Positions 24,672 to 34,051 are shown, numbered from the stretch's first letter. The stretch: DNA of 64,000 nucleotides from Xanthobacter autotrophicus (GCF_043194295.1 NZ_JBAFVK010000017.1), one strand, 5' to 3'. Numbers and translations are program-made. The notes: generated from the sequence alone by a model not told the origin.

Positions 24672-25649
24672 ATGGACGCGACGGTGGAGAGCATGGGGTC
24701 TGGATCTGTCCAGCCCATCACCAAGGCGAAGGCGACCGGCCGGATCTCGGACCCGATCTTCGTCGGCCTGCTGTGGGCGAGCGGCATCTTCGTCCTCATC
24801 CTGCTGGGCCTGATCATTGCCGAGCTGTTCCAGGGCGGCCTGCCGGCGCTGCAACACTTCGGGCTCGACTTCATCTGGTCGTCGGCCTGGAACCCGGTGA
24901 CCGAGAATTTCGGCGCCCTGGTGATGATCTACGGCACGCTGTTCAGCGCCATCATCGCCGTGGTGGTGGCCCTGCCATTGTCCTTCGGCATCGCCTTCTT
25001 CCTCACCGAGATCGCCCCCCAGCCGCTGAAGCGGCCCATCGGCGTCGCGGTGCAGCTGCTGGCCGCCGTGCCGTCGATCATCTACGGCATGTGGGGCTTC
25101 TTCGTCATCGTCCCGCTGATGGCCGCCTACGTGCAGCCGCCGCTGATCGACACCATCGGCAACCTGCCGGTCATCGGCGCCCTGTTCGCCGGCCCGCCGC
25201 TCGGCTCGGGGATGTTCACCGCCGGCCTCATCCTCGCGGTGATGATCCTGCCCTTCATCACCGCCATGTTCGTGGAGACGCTGGAATCGGTGCCGCCCAT
25301 GCTGAAGGAATCCGCCTACGGCATCGGCGCCACCACCTACGAGGTCTACAAGAACGTCTCGGTTCCCTACGGCAAGACGGCCATGGTGGGCGCCATCATG
25401 CTCGGCCTCGGCCGCGCCCTGGGCGAGACCATGGCGGTCACCTTCGTCATCGGCAACGCGACGCGCATGTCCGCCTCCCTGTTCGCGCCGGGTGCCACCA
25501 TCGCCTCCACCATCGCCAACGAGTTTCCGGAAGCGGCGATCGGGTCCCTGAAGCTGACCTCGCTGCTGCAGCTCGGCTTCATCCTGTTCGTCATCTCGTT
25601 CATTGTGCTGGCTCTGTCCCGGGCGCTCGTGCGCTCGCGGCTCGACTGA
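24672..25649 (+). CDS. pstC: phosphate ABC transporter permease PstC
   Basis: This 325-aa inner-membrane permease of the PstSCAB importer has about six helices, a characteristic periplasmic domain after FQGGLPALQHFGLDFIWSSA, and the permease EAA-type loop around ESAYGIGATTYEVYKNV. The C-terminal GRALGETMAVTFVIGN signature is diagnostic of PstC/PstA. The ATG at 24672 gives the normal N-terminal cytosolic tail; a longer frame to 24558 has no family resemblance. It is followed by pstA after a 17-base gap with its own AAGGAG. Confidence 0.96.
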   Translation: MDATVESMGSGSVQPITKAKATGRISDPIFVGLLWASGIFVLILLGLIIAELFQGGLPALQHFGLDFIWSSAWNPVTENFGALVMIYGTLFSAIIAVVVALPLSFGIAFFLTEIAPQPLKRPIGVAVQLLAAVPSIIYGMWGFFVIVPLMAAYVQPPLIDTIGNLPVIGALFAGPPLGSGMFTAGLILAVMILPFITAMFVETLESVPPMLKESAYGIGATTYEVYKNVSVPYGKTAMVGAIMLGLGRALGETMAVTFVIGNATRMSASLFAPGATIASTIANEFPEAAIGSLKLTSLLQLGFILFVISFIVLALSRALVRSRLD

Positions 25650-25666
25650 TCAAGGAGCAGGCAATC

Positions 25667-26500
25667 ATGGCCTCCCTCGCCGCGCGCCGCGCCAAGGACA
25701 CCACCATCAAGGCGATCTCGACGGGCTTTGCCGTCCTCGCCATCTTCCTCCTGGGCTGGATCCTGTGGACCCTGCTCGCCCGCGGGCTGCCCGCCCTCGG
25801 CCTCAACGTGTTCACTGAAGTGACCAAGCCGCCGGGCCAGAACGGTGGCCTTTTGAACGCCATCGTCGGCTCGCTGATCCAGATCGGCATCGCCATGGCC
25901 ATCGGCGGTCCCATCGGCATCTTCTGCGGCACCTTCCTCGCCGAGAACGGCAAGGGCACGAAGATCGGTTCCGCCGCCCGCTTCGTGAACGACATCCTGC
26001 TGTCGGCCCCCTCCATCCTGGTGGGCCTGTTCATCTACACCCTGCTGGTGGTGCCGTTCGGCGGCTTCTCCGGCTGGGCCGGGTCGCTGGCGCTCGCCAT
26101 CCTGGTGATCCCGGTGGTGGTGCGCACCACCGAGGACATGCTGAACCTTGTTCCCGTGGGCCTGCGCGAGGCCGCATTCGCCCTCGGTGCGCCGCAGTGG
26201 AAGGTGGTCATGTTCATCACCTGGCGCGCGGCGCGGGCTGGCATCGTCACCGGCATCCTGCTCGCCATCGCCCGCGCGGCCGGCGAGACGGCGCCGCTGC
26301 TCTTCACCTCCCTCGGCAACAACGCCTTGTCGACCGACCTGTCGAAGCCCATGGCGAGCCTTCCCATCGCCATCTACCAGTTTGCCGGCAGCCCGTTCGA
26401 CGACTGGGTCTCGCTTGCCTGGGCTGGCGCGCTGCTCATCACCGTGGGCGTGCTCGTGCTCAACGTGGCGTCCCGTCTGTTCCTCGCGCGGAGCCACTAG
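25667..26500 (+). CDS. pstA: phosphate ABC transporter permease PstA
   Basis: This 277-aa second permease of the complex has six predicted helices, including TGFAVLAIFLLGWILWTLLA and a late ALLITVGVLVLNVASRLFL. The PstA hallmark loop REAAFALGAPQWKVVMFITW is present, as is IARAAGETAPLLFTSLG. It forms the membrane channel with PstC and is driven by PstB. The start ATG at 25667 has AAGGAG 9 bases upstream. Length is typical. It is cotranscribed with pstC and pstB. Confidence 0.96.
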   Translation: MASLAARRAKDTTIKAISTGFAVLAIFLLGWILWTLLARGLPALGLNVFTEVTKPPGQNGGLLNAIVGSLIQIGIAMAIGGPIGIFCGTFLAENGKGTKIGSAARFVNDILLSAPSILVGLFIYTLLVVPFGGFSGWAGSLALAILVIPVVVRTTEDMLNLVPVGLREAAFALGAPQWKVVMFITWRAARAGIVTGILLAIARAAGETAPLLFTSLGNNALSTDLSKPMASLPIAIYQFAGSPFDDWVSLAWAGALLITVGVLVLNVASRLFLARSH

Positions 26501-26563
26501 GCCCCCGACTGGGCTCCCGCGTACCCGAACCCTTCCGAATTCATCCTCCGAAGCGAGGCCAAA

Positions 26564-27388
<825 letters not shown>

Positions 27389-27447
27389 GGACTGGAGCGG
27401 CTTTGGGTCAGCGGCGTCGCAAGGCCGCTCGATCGTTTTGCTTTACC

Positions 27448-27491
27448 GCATTTTCGTCACGCGAACCGGTGCCCACTTCGCTGGAAAATGC
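27448..27491. repeat. dispersed palindromic repeat element (rhizobial type) between pstB and phoU
   Basis: A 44-bp element is bounded by GCATTTTC (27448-27455) and GAAAATGC (27484-27491), with internal GCGAACCGGTGCCCACTTCG. This matches the well-known short intergenic palindrome family of Hyphomicrobiales that I recall from many genomes (GAACCGGT-GCCCACTT core). Transcribed, it would fold into a hairpin in the pstB-phoU spacer. Confidence 0.75.
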
Positions 27492-27509
27492 TTGAAAAGG
27501 ATTATTCCG

Positions 27510-28238
27510 ATGCCGGAGCATACCGTTTCGTCCTTCGACCAGGAGTTGAAGGAAATCGGCCGCAAGGTGGTGGAGATGGGCGGCCTCGCCGAGCGGCTGG
27601 TCGCCGACAGCGTGTCCTCGCTCATCAAGCGTGACGGCGCCCTCGCCCAGAAGGTCGTGCTGCTCGACACCACCGTCGACCAGATGCAGCGCGAGATCGA
27701 GGATCGCGCCATCCTCGTCATCGCCAAGCGCCAGCCGGTGGCCAACGATCTGCGTGAGATCGTGTCGGCCATCCGCATCGCCAACGACCTGGAGCGCATC
27801 GGCGACCTGGCCAAGAACGTGGGCAAGCGCGTCATGGCCATCGAGGGCGAATACCACCCGGCCAAGCTGGTGCGGGGTGTGGAGCACATCTCCGACCTGG
27901 TGCTGGAGCAGCTCAAGGAAGTGCTCGACGCCTATGCCGCCCGCAACGAGGCGAAGGCGGTTGAGGTGTGGGGCCGCGACAGCGCCATCGACACCATGTA
28001 CACGTCCCTGTTCCGCGAACTCCTCACCTATATGATGGAAGATCCGCGCAACATCTCCGTGTGCACGCACCTGTTGTTCTGCGCGAAGAACATCGAGCGC
28101 ATCGGCGACCACGCGACCAATGTCGCGGAAATCGTCTATTACATGGTCACCGGCCAGAACCTGCCGGAGAGCCGCCCGAAGGCGGACGCCTCCAGCGAGA
28201 CCACCCTGGCTTTTCCGGGACGTTCCGCCCAGGCTTGA
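27510..28238 (+). CDS. phoU: phosphate signalling protein PhoU
   Basis: This 242-aa cytosolic all-helical regulator dampens PhoR kinase signalling when PstSCAB is saturated. Two PhoU repeats each carry the metal-binding-type motif: ANDLERIGDLAKNVGKR in the first and AKNIERIGDHATNVAEI in the second. The N-terminus is FDQELKEIGRKVVEMGGLAE. The ATG at 27510 is preceded by AAAAGG; upstream residues of the open frame belong to the repeat element and are not coding. It sits between pstB and phoB as usual. Confidence 0.97.
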   Translation: MPEHTVSSFDQELKEIGRKVVEMGGLAERLVADSVSSLIKRDGALAQKVVLLDTTVDQMQREIEDRAILVIAKRQPVANDLREIVSAIRIANDLERIGDLAKNVGKRVMAIEGEYHPAKLVRGVEHISDLVLEQLKEVLDAYAARNEAKAVEVWGRDSAIDTMYTSLFRELLTYMMEDPRNISVCTHLLFCAKNIERIGDHATNVAEIVYYMVTGQNLPESRPKADASSETTLAFPGRSAQA

Positions 28239-28295
28239 GCGGACGTGATGGCTGGTCCCGATCCCGGTCCGTCCGGGCCGGGCAGCCGATGTCGT

Positions 28296-28323
28296 CAAGA
28301 CGGGTGATGCCAAGACGGGTGAT
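28296..28323 (+). repeat. 13-bp direct repeat before phoB
   Basis: CAAGACGGGTGAT occurs at 28296-28308 and 28311-28323, a 15-base period, in the 90-base phoU-phoB spacer and 5 bases from the phoB GTG. It resembles a local duplication. A regulatory role is not supported beyond the position. Confidence 0.7.
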
Positions 28324-28328
28324 TTATA

Positions 28329-29030
28329 GTGCCGGCGCATATTCTGATCGTCGAGGATGAGGAGCCCCTGACCCTCCTGCTTCGCTACAATCTGGAGTCG
28401 GAGGGCTACGGCGTGGAAAGCGTCGGCCGCGGCGACGAGGCTGAGACGCGCCTGCGCGAGAGCGTGCCCGATCTCGTCATCCTCGACTGGATGCTGCCGG
28501 GCCTGTCCGGCATCGAGTTGTGCCGGCGCCTGCGCACCCGTCCGGAGACCGAGCGCCTGCCCGTCATCATGCTCACCGCCCGCGGCGAGGAGACCGAGCG
28601 CGTGCGCGGCCTTGCCACCGGCGCTGACGATTATGTGGTGAAGCCGTTCTCGGTGCCCGAATTGCTCGCCCGGGTGCGCGCCCTGCTGCGCCGGGCTAAG
28701 CCCGAGCACGTGGCCACCCTGCTGCGCGCCGGCGATATAGAGTTGGACCGGGAGACCCACCGGGTCCACCGCGCCGGCCGCGAGGTCCACCTCGGCCCCA
28801 CCGAATTCCGCCTCTTGGAATTCCTGATGCAGAGCCCCGGACGGGTATTTTCCCGCGAGCAGCTGCTCGACGGGGTGTGGGGGCAGGACGTCTATATCGA
28901 CGAGCGCACGGTGGACGTGCATGTGGGTCGCCTGCGCAAGGCCATCAACCGCGGCCGCCAGTCCGATCCCATCCGCACCGTGCGGGGGGCCGGCTATTCC
29001 TTCAACGAGATGTTCGCCCGCTCCCATTGA
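28329..29030 (+). CDS. phoB: phosphate regulon response regulator PhoB
   Basis: This 233-aa OmpR-family regulator has a receiver domain (residues 1-120) with the acidic pocket VEDEE, phospho-acceptor Asp53 in LVILDWMLPG, Thr83 and Lys105 (YVVKPF). A winged-helix DNA-binding domain follows (EVHLGPTEFRLLEFLMQSPG, then DERTVDVHVGRLRKAI and IRTVRGAGYSF). Phosphorylated by PhoR, it activates promoters with 11-bp Pho-box repeats such as 23332-23371. The start is a GTG at 28329. It is the last gene of the phosphate block, an order (phoR first, phoB last) common in Hyphomicrobiales. Confidence 0.97.
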   Translation: MPAHILIVEDEEPLTLLLRYNLESEGYGVESVGRGDEAETRLRESVPDLVILDWMLPGLSGIELCRRLRTRPETERLPVIMLTARGEETERVRGLATGADDYVVKPFSVPELLARVRALLRRAKPEHVATLLRAGDIELDRETHRVHRAGREVHLGPTEFRLLEFLMQSPGRVFSREQLLDGVWGQDVYIDERTVDVHVGRLRKAINRGRQSDPIRTVRGAGYSFNEMFARSH

Positions 29031-29059
29031 GGGACGGCGCCTTAAGACGAGAGGGCGCC

Positions 29060-29163
29060 GTCACCCTCCGACTCGACCGGAGGGTCTATGGAACGGCCGG
29101 GACACTGCGGCCAGGTTTTGGCCAGGCGGCGAGATGGACCCTCCGGTCAAGCCGGAGGGCGAC
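29060..29163. repeat. pair of inverted palindromic repeat units
   Basis: Unit A (29060-29086) and unit B (29136-29163) are each a short hairpin built on ACCCTCCG and CGGAGGG. They are in opposite orientation and near-identical (AGACCCTCCGGTC against GGACCCTCCGGTC). This is a dispersed alphaproteobacterial intergenic repeat whose unit gives PVKPEGDD-like peptides in spurious ORFs. The 259-base phoB to amine-oxidase gap otherwise shows nothing. Confidence 0.75.
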
Positions 29164-29289
29164 GATGGTGAGATGGGCGGGGAAGCGCCGGTACCCCCCT
29201 TCCCGCACGCGGGAGAAGGGGTGACGGCGGCTCTTTTCAACCCGGGCCGAGACCGCCCATGGGGCCAAACGGGCGGCACCAGCGCCATC

Positions 29290-30639
29290 CTATCCCGAGC
29301 GCACCCCGATCAGCCCCAGCACCTGCCGGGCCGCCCGCTCGCCTGACAGCCAGGCGCCGCCCACCGTGCCCCACAGGGTCTCGTGGGCGTGCTCGCCGGC
29401 GAACACCATGCGGCCGCCCACGGTCTCGATGAAGGCGCGGCGCATGTTGCCGTAGCCGGGCAGGGCGCAGGAGAAGGCGCCGAGCGCATAGGTCTCCTTG
29501 CTCCAGCGGGTGGCGTGCACCTTGCCCATCCGCGCCGCCGTGTCGGCGCCGAATTCACGGGTCAGCGCTTCCCTGGCGAAGGCGGCCGCAGCTTCCGGAG
29601 CGGCGTTGGCAAGGCCGGCTGCGGTGTCGCCGGCCACGTCCAGCGTATAGAGGTCGCCGCCGCCGATGCGGGCGCGCATCATGTAGGCGCGCGCGCCGTC
29701 GGCCTTGAAATAAAGCGTCTCGTCCGCCGCAAGCGAAGCCGGATTGCGCGGCAGGCGGAAGGCGATGTGGTCGTAGGCGCCCAGGGTGATCTTCTCCACC
29801 GCCGTGCGATAGCGCGGCTGGAACGGCAGGATGCGCAGCCTGCCGCTGGCGATCACGCTGGGCGGCACGGCGACGACGACGGAACGCCCCTGGATGGTGC
29901 CCTTGTTGGTCTGCACGGTGACGAGGCGGCCGGTCAGCTCCACGCTGCGGGCCACCGTCTCCAGCCGCACCGTCAGCGGTCGTGCCAGCTGGGCGACCAG
30001 CGTGCCGATGCCCTGGCGGCAGATCTCCTCGCCCTCGCGCTCATCGGCGCGGGAGAAATCCACCGTGGAAACCTGGTCCAGCTCCTTGGCGCAACCGATG
30101 GGCCCCACCACGAAGCGGGCGCTCGGTCCCCATGGGCCGAGGTCCGGCAGGGCGCGGGCGGCTGGCATGTCGCGGCCGGCGTCGCCGGCGGCGCCGATGG
30201 CGCGCTCGGCTCGGCGCACCGTGGCGACGAAGGCCTCGTAGTCCGTATCGCGGGCCTCGCGCCCGTTCACATAGAGCCGGCCGCCTTCGGGCGCGCGGGT
30301 GATGTCGAGCCCTTCGGCCCTGCCATAGGCCGCCATGGGGCGGGCCGCCGGCATGTTCAGCCGCGCCGCTCCCAGGTCGAAGGGTACACCGAACAAAGCG
30401 GTGTCGGTGACGGTGCGCCCGCCCACCCGGTTCGTCGCCTCGATGAGCACATAGGAGCGCCCGGCCTCGGCGATGCGTCGCGCGGCGGAGATGCCGGCGG
30501 CCCCGGCGCCGATGATGATGACATCCGCCTCGCCCTGCTGGCCAAGCGCGCGGGTGATGCCCAACGGCAGGGCGCCGAGCGCGGCGCCTCCGGCGAGGAA
30601 GGCGCGGCGGGTGAGGGGGGAAAGGCGCGGATCGGTCAC
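29290..30639 (-). CDS. flavin amine oxidase family protein, Tat-exported (copy 1)
   Basis: This 449-aa FAD enzyme begins at a GTG (30639) with a twin-arginine-type signal (TRRAFLAGGAALGALPLG). The dinucleotide-binding motif VIIIGAGAAGISAARRIAEA and VGGRT follow, and the C-terminal FAD contact FAGEHAHETLWGTVGGAWLS places it in the MAO/polyamine oxidase/LSD1 superfamily. The substrate is likely a primary or secondary amine or an amino acid, oxidised in the periplasm. It is closely related to the next upstream gene on the same strand over its whole length (shared GCAKELDQVSTVDFSR and VHATRWSKE), so the two arose by duplication. Confidence 0.85.
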   Translation of the reverse strand: MTDPRLSPLTRRAFLAGGAALGALPLGITRALGQQGEADVIIIGAGAAGISAARRIAEAGRSYVLIEATNRVGGRTVTDTALFGVPFDLGAARLNMPAARPMAAYGRAEGLDITRAPEGGRLYVNGREARDTDYEAFVATVRRAERAIGAAGDAGRDMPAARALPDLGPWGPSARFVVGPIGCAKELDQVSTVDFSRADEREGEEICRQGIGTLVAQLARPLTVRLETVARSVELTGRLVTVQTNKGTIQGRSVVVAVPPSVIASGRLRILPFQPRYRTAVEKITLGAYDHIAFRLPRNPASLAADETLYFKADGARAYMMRARIGGGDLYTLDVAGDTAAGLANAAPEAAAAFAREALTREFGADTAARMGKVHATRWSKETYALGAFSCALPGYGNMRRAFIETVGGRMVFAGEHAHETLWGTVGGAWLSGERAARQVLGLIGVRSG

Positions 30640-30728
30640 GGGCCGGACGCTAGCATGGCCGGCGCGCGCGGGGGAGGGGGCCTCGGTGCCGCGCCATCGG
30701 CTTGCTCCTTGTCCTCCGGCGGACGGGC

Positions 30729-32048
30729 CTACCCCAGCACGCCCAGCGCCTGTTTGGCGGCCCGCTCGCCGGAGAGCCAGGCGCCGCCGACCGAGCCCCA
30801 CAGGCTTTCATGGGCGTGCTCGCCGGCGAAAATCAGGCGGTCGGAGACGATCTCCATGAAGGCCCGGCGCATATGGGCGTAACCGGGCAGGGCGCAGGTG
30901 AAGGCGCCCAACGCCCAAGGCTCGCGGCTCCAGCGCGTGGCGTGCACCTTGCCCACCTTCGCCGCCGTGCGGGCACCGAATTCATGAGTCAGCGCCGCCA
31001 TGAGGAAGGCGCGTGCGGCCTCCGGCGGGCCGTTGGCGAGGTCGGCGGCGACGGCGCCGGCCACCTCCAGGCTGTGGAGGCTGCCGCCGTTGATGCGGGC
31101 GAGGAGGCCGTAGGCCCGTGACCCGTCCACCTTGAAGTAGACGAGTTCGTCCGCCTTCAGCCCGGCGGGGTTGCCCGGCAGCTCGAAGGCGATGTGGTCG
31201 TAGGTGCCCAGCGTGATGGTCTCGACCGCCGTGCGGACGCGCTCCGGCAGGCGCGGCAGGATGCGCAGCGTGCCGGCGGCGATCACGCTGGGCGGCACGG
31301 CGATGATGACCACGCGGCCCTTCAGGGTGCCGCGATCGGTGGCGACCGATGCCAGGCGCCCGTTGAAGTCCACCGTGCTGGCGGCGGTGTTGAGGCGCAC
31401 GCTGAGGGGTGCGGCGAGCTTGGCCACCAGGGTGCCGAAGCCCTGCCGGCAGAATTCGTCCTCGTCCTTCTCCTCGGACCGGGAAAAATCCACGGTGGAA
31501 ACCTGGTCCAGCTCCTTGGCGCAGGAGAACGGCCCCAGCGCGAAGCGGGCGCTCGGCGCCCAGTCGCCGAGGTTCGGCAGCACCCGGCCGGCGGGAACAT
31601 CCCGCCCGGCCTCGCCGGTGGCCACGATGGCGCGCTCGCCCCGCTTCACGGCGGCGAAGAAGTCGGCGCGTTCGCCCTCGCCCGCCTCGGCGCCGTCCAT
31701 GAACAGCCGGCCGTGGTGGGGCGCGCCATAGAGGTCGAGGCCCGCCGCCCGGCCGAAGGCGGACAGGGGATGCAGGCTCGGGGTATGGATCCAGTGGGCG
31801 CCTACATCGAACGGGACGCCGAAGATGGAAGTGTCGGCGAAGGCGCGCCCGCCCACCCGGCCGGAGGCCTCGATCAGCGCATAGCTGCGCCCGGCCTCGG
31901 CGATGCGGCGGGCCGCGGCGATGCCCGCCGCACCGGCACCGATGATGATGACATCGCTCTCCGACGCCTGCCCCAGGGCGGCATAGGGACCGGCAAGGGG
32001 CACCGCGGCCAGCGCGGCCCCCCGGGCGAGCAGTTTGCGGCGGTTCAT
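30729..32048 (-). CDS. flavin amine oxidase family protein, Tat-exported (copy 2)
   Basis: This 439-aa paralogue of the neighbouring gene starts MNRRKLLARGAALAAVPLAG, a signal with consecutive arginines. The same landmarks are present: VIIIGAGAAGIAAARRIAEA, SCAKELDQVSTVDFSR and FAGEHAHESLWGSVGGAWLS. A visible difference near the active-site entrance is VGAHWIHTPSLHPLSA here against LGAARLNMPAARPMAA in copy 1. The GAHWIH motif is the classical amine oxidase form, so copy 1 has diverged there and may differ in substrate or activity. The copies are separated by 89 bases and probably cotranscribed. Confidence 0.87.
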   Translation of the reverse strand: MNRRKLLARGAALAAVPLAGPYAALGQASESDVIIIGAGAAGIAAARRIAEAGRSYALIEASGRVGGRAFADTSIFGVPFDVGAHWIHTPSLHPLSAFGRAAGLDLYGAPHHGRLFMDGAEAGEGERADFFAAVKRGERAIVATGEAGRDVPAGRVLPNLGDWAPSARFALGPFSCAKELDQVSTVDFSRSEEKDEDEFCRQGFGTLVAKLAAPLSVRLNTAASTVDFNGRLASVATDRGTLKGRVVIIAVPPSVIAAGTLRILPRLPERVRTAVETITLGTYDHIAFELPGNPAGLKADELVYFKVDGSRAYGLLARINGGSLHSLEVAGAVAADLANGPPEAARAFLMAALTHEFGARTAAKVGKVHATRWSREPWALGAFTCALPGYAHMRRAFMEIVSDRLIFAGEHAHESLWGSVGGAWLSGERAAKQALGVLG

Positions 32049-32196
32049 CACGATGGTCCGGCCTTGTCCGTCTCGGACGTGACCATAGGGCCGGATCGGT
32101 CCCGGTTGAACCGGCCTGATGGGCACGACCGTCACATGATCGCGCACGGCAGGGCGCGCGGGAACGGGGGAACGGGGGCGCGCGCGGCAGGGGGGC

Positions 32197-33123
32197 TCAG
32201 TTCCGCCGGTTCGCCACGAACAAGGCGGCCTCGGCCAGCACCGCGCCGCGCGCGCCGAAGGGGGCGAGGGCGGCGGCGGCATCCGCCACCAGCCGGTCGA
32301 GCAGGGTGCGGGCGGCCGACAGGCCGAGACGGGAGACCAGGGTCGCCTTGCCGGCGGCGGCGTCCTTGCCCACCTTCTTGCCCACCTCCTCGGCGGTGCC
32401 CTCCACGTCGAGGATGTCGTCGGCGATCTGGAAGGCGGCGCCCAGCGCCCGGCCGTAGGCCAGGAGCGCCGCGCGCTCGTCCGCCGTGGCACCGCCCAAA
32501 AGCGCGCCGGCCTCCACGGAGACCGCCAGAAGCGCGCCGGTCTTCATGGCCTGGAGGTCGCGGATGGCGTCTTCCGCAAGGGCAAGGGGGGCGCCGCCGG
32601 AGAAGCGACCCTCGGCGGTGAGGTCCAGCATCTGCCCGCCCACCATGCCGCCGATGCCCGCCGCCCGCGCCAGCGCCCGTACCAAAGCGATGCGCACGGC
32701 GGCATCGGGATGGGCGTCCTCCCCCGCCAGCAGGTCGAAGGCGAGGGTGAGCAGGCCGTCGCCGGCGAGAATGGCGGTAGCCTCGTCATAGGCCCGGTGC
32801 ACGGTGGGCCGGCCCCGGCGCAGATCATCGTCGTCCATGGCCGGCAGGTCGTCATGGACCAGGGAATAGCAATGGATGCACTCGATCGCGGTGGCCGCCG
32901 TCACCGCCTGATCGGCCGGGATGCCGAACAAAGCGGCGCTTTCGATCACCAGAAAGGGCCGCAGCCTTTTGCCGCCGCCGAGCGCGCCGTGGCGCATGGC
33001 GGCCATCAGCCGCTCGGGCCGCAGCCGCTCGCCGGGCAGCGCGGCGTCGGCGAGGGCGAGGGCCAGGCGGGTCTCGGTGGCCGTGGCGGAGGCGTCGAGC
33101 CGGTCCTTGAGGGAAAGGGTCAC
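32197..33123 (-). CDS. ispA: farnesyl/geranylgeranyl diphosphate synthase
   Basis: This 308-aa trans-isoprenyl diphosphate synthase condenses IPP with allylic diphosphates. The first Asp-rich motif is DDLPAMDDDDLRRG and the second is AFQIADDILD; GGKRLRPFL and HCYSLVHD are also in place. The residues before the first motif (CYSLVHDDLPAMD) and a two-residue insertion in it are typical of bacterial short-chain FPP synthases (IspA). The product length cannot be fixed by eye, and a GGPP (CrtE-like) role is the alternative. The start is a GTG at 33123. It is divergent from mtgA. Confidence 0.9.
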   Translation of the reverse strand: MTLSLKDRLDASATATETRLALALADAALPGERLRPERLMAAMRHGALGGGKRLRPFLVIESAALFGIPADQAVTAATAIECIHCYSLVHDDLPAMDDDDLRRGRPTVHRAYDEATAILAGDGLLTLAFDLLAGEDAHPDAAVRIALVRALARAAGIGGMVGGQMLDLTAEGRFSGGAPLALAEDAIRDLQAMKTGALLAVSVEAGALLGGATADERAALLAYGRALGAAFQIADDILDVEGTAEEVGKKVGKDAAAGKATLVSRLGLSAARTLLDRLVADAAAALAPFGARGAVLAEAALFVANRRN

Positions 33124-33299
33124 GATCGGGTCACCTTGGGCAAACGGGCCAAGACCAGCGGGCCGAGACCTGCGGGCCACAAACGGGGCGGGAGGGAACG
33201 CCCAGGCCGGGCGCGCCGTTGACGGGGGCCACCGGGTGCCCCAACCAGAAGGCCGGGTCAAGCCGATTGGCCGCGCCCGGCGGGCGAGGGAGGATTTTG

Positions 33300-33971
33300 A
33301 TGGTCGCTCTGGTGCTGCGCGTGCTGCTGGCTCTCGCCGCCATCCCGCTGGTCCTGTCCCTCGCCTACAACGTGGTCAATCCGGTCTCCGCCCTCATGCT
33401 GCTGCGATGGGTTCAGGGCGAGCGGGTGGAGCGGGTCTGGACCCCCATCGAGCAGATGTCCCCGGTGCTGGTGCGCACCGTCATCGCCTCGGAGGATGCG
33501 AGCTTCTGCAGCCATTGGGGCGTCGATCTCGACGAGATGCGCGCCGCCATCGACAAGGCGGACGAGCTGGAGGATGCGCGCGGCGCCTCCACCATTCCCA
33601 TGCAGATCGCCAAGAACCTGTTTTTGTGGCCGGGGCGGGCGCTGATCCGCAAGGCGTTCGAGATCCCGCTCGCTCTGTGGCTGGACCTGGTGGTGAGCAA
33701 AAGGAGGCTGATCGAGATCTATCTCAACATCGCCGAATGGGGGCCGAACGGGGAGTTCGGGGTGGAGGCGGGGGCGCGCCGGGCCTTCGGCATTCCGGCG
33801 GCGCGGGTGGATGCGCGGCAGGCGGCCCTGCTGGCGGTGACGCTGCCCAACCCCCGAAGGCGCAATGCGGGCAATCCCTCCCCCGGGCTCGAGCGTCTCG
33901 CCGCCCGGCTCCAGGCACGGGTGCCCCGGGAGGGGCCCGAGTTGACGGCCTGCCTCGGGCCGCTGCGTTAG
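33300..33971 (+). CDS. mtgA: monofunctional peptidoglycan glycosyltransferase
   Basis: This 223-aa GT51 enzyme polymerises lipid II into glycan strands at the periplasmic face. A single N-terminal membrane anchor (LVLRVLLALAAIPLVLSLAY) precedes the GT51 motifs: VIASEDASFCSHWGVD (catalytic Glu), GASTIPMQIAKNLFLWPGR, KRRLIEIYLNIAEWG and the last motif RQAALLAVTLPNP. The transpeptidase domain is absent, as expected for MtgA. The ATG at 33300 has GGGAGG upstream; the upstream TTG is unlikely. It is divergent from ispA. Confidence 0.95.
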   Translation: MVALVLRVLLALAAIPLVLSLAYNVVNPVSALMLLRWVQGERVERVWTPIEQMSPVLVRTVIASEDASFCSHWGVDLDEMRAAIDKADELEDARGASTIPMQIAKNLFLWPGRALIRKAFEIPLALWLDLVVSKRRLIEIYLNIAEWGPNGEFGVEAGARRAFGIPAARVDARQAALLAVTLPNPRRRNAGNPSPGLERLAARLQARVPREGPELTACLGPLR

Positions 33972-33997
33972 GGTTGCGGAATACGACGAACCGCTCG

Positions 33998-34051
33998 ATT
34001 GTGCCGCCCGCAAGCGCCAACGTTCTTGATTGTGCCGCCCGCAAGCGCCAC
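33998..34051 (+). repeat. 23-bp direct repeat downstream of mtgA
   Basis: The string GATTGTGCCGCCCGCAAG followed by CGCCA occurs at 33998-34020 and identically at 34029-34051, a 31-base period. It lies in the 134-base gap before yciB and looks like a recent local duplication. Confidence 0.85.

Noticed and set aside
24614..25666. Upstream extension of the pstA frame through pstC
   Set aside because: The residues before 25667 are an out-of-frame reading of pstC. PstA has its own AAGGAG and a normal length from 25667.
29060..29230. Short ORFs in the phoB downstream gap encoding PVKPEGDD-like peptides
   Set aside because: They arise from dispersed palindromic repeat units and are not conserved proteins.
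33998..34051. A CRISPR array
   Set aside because: There are only two copies, an 8-base spacer and no cas genes. It is a simple direct repeat.
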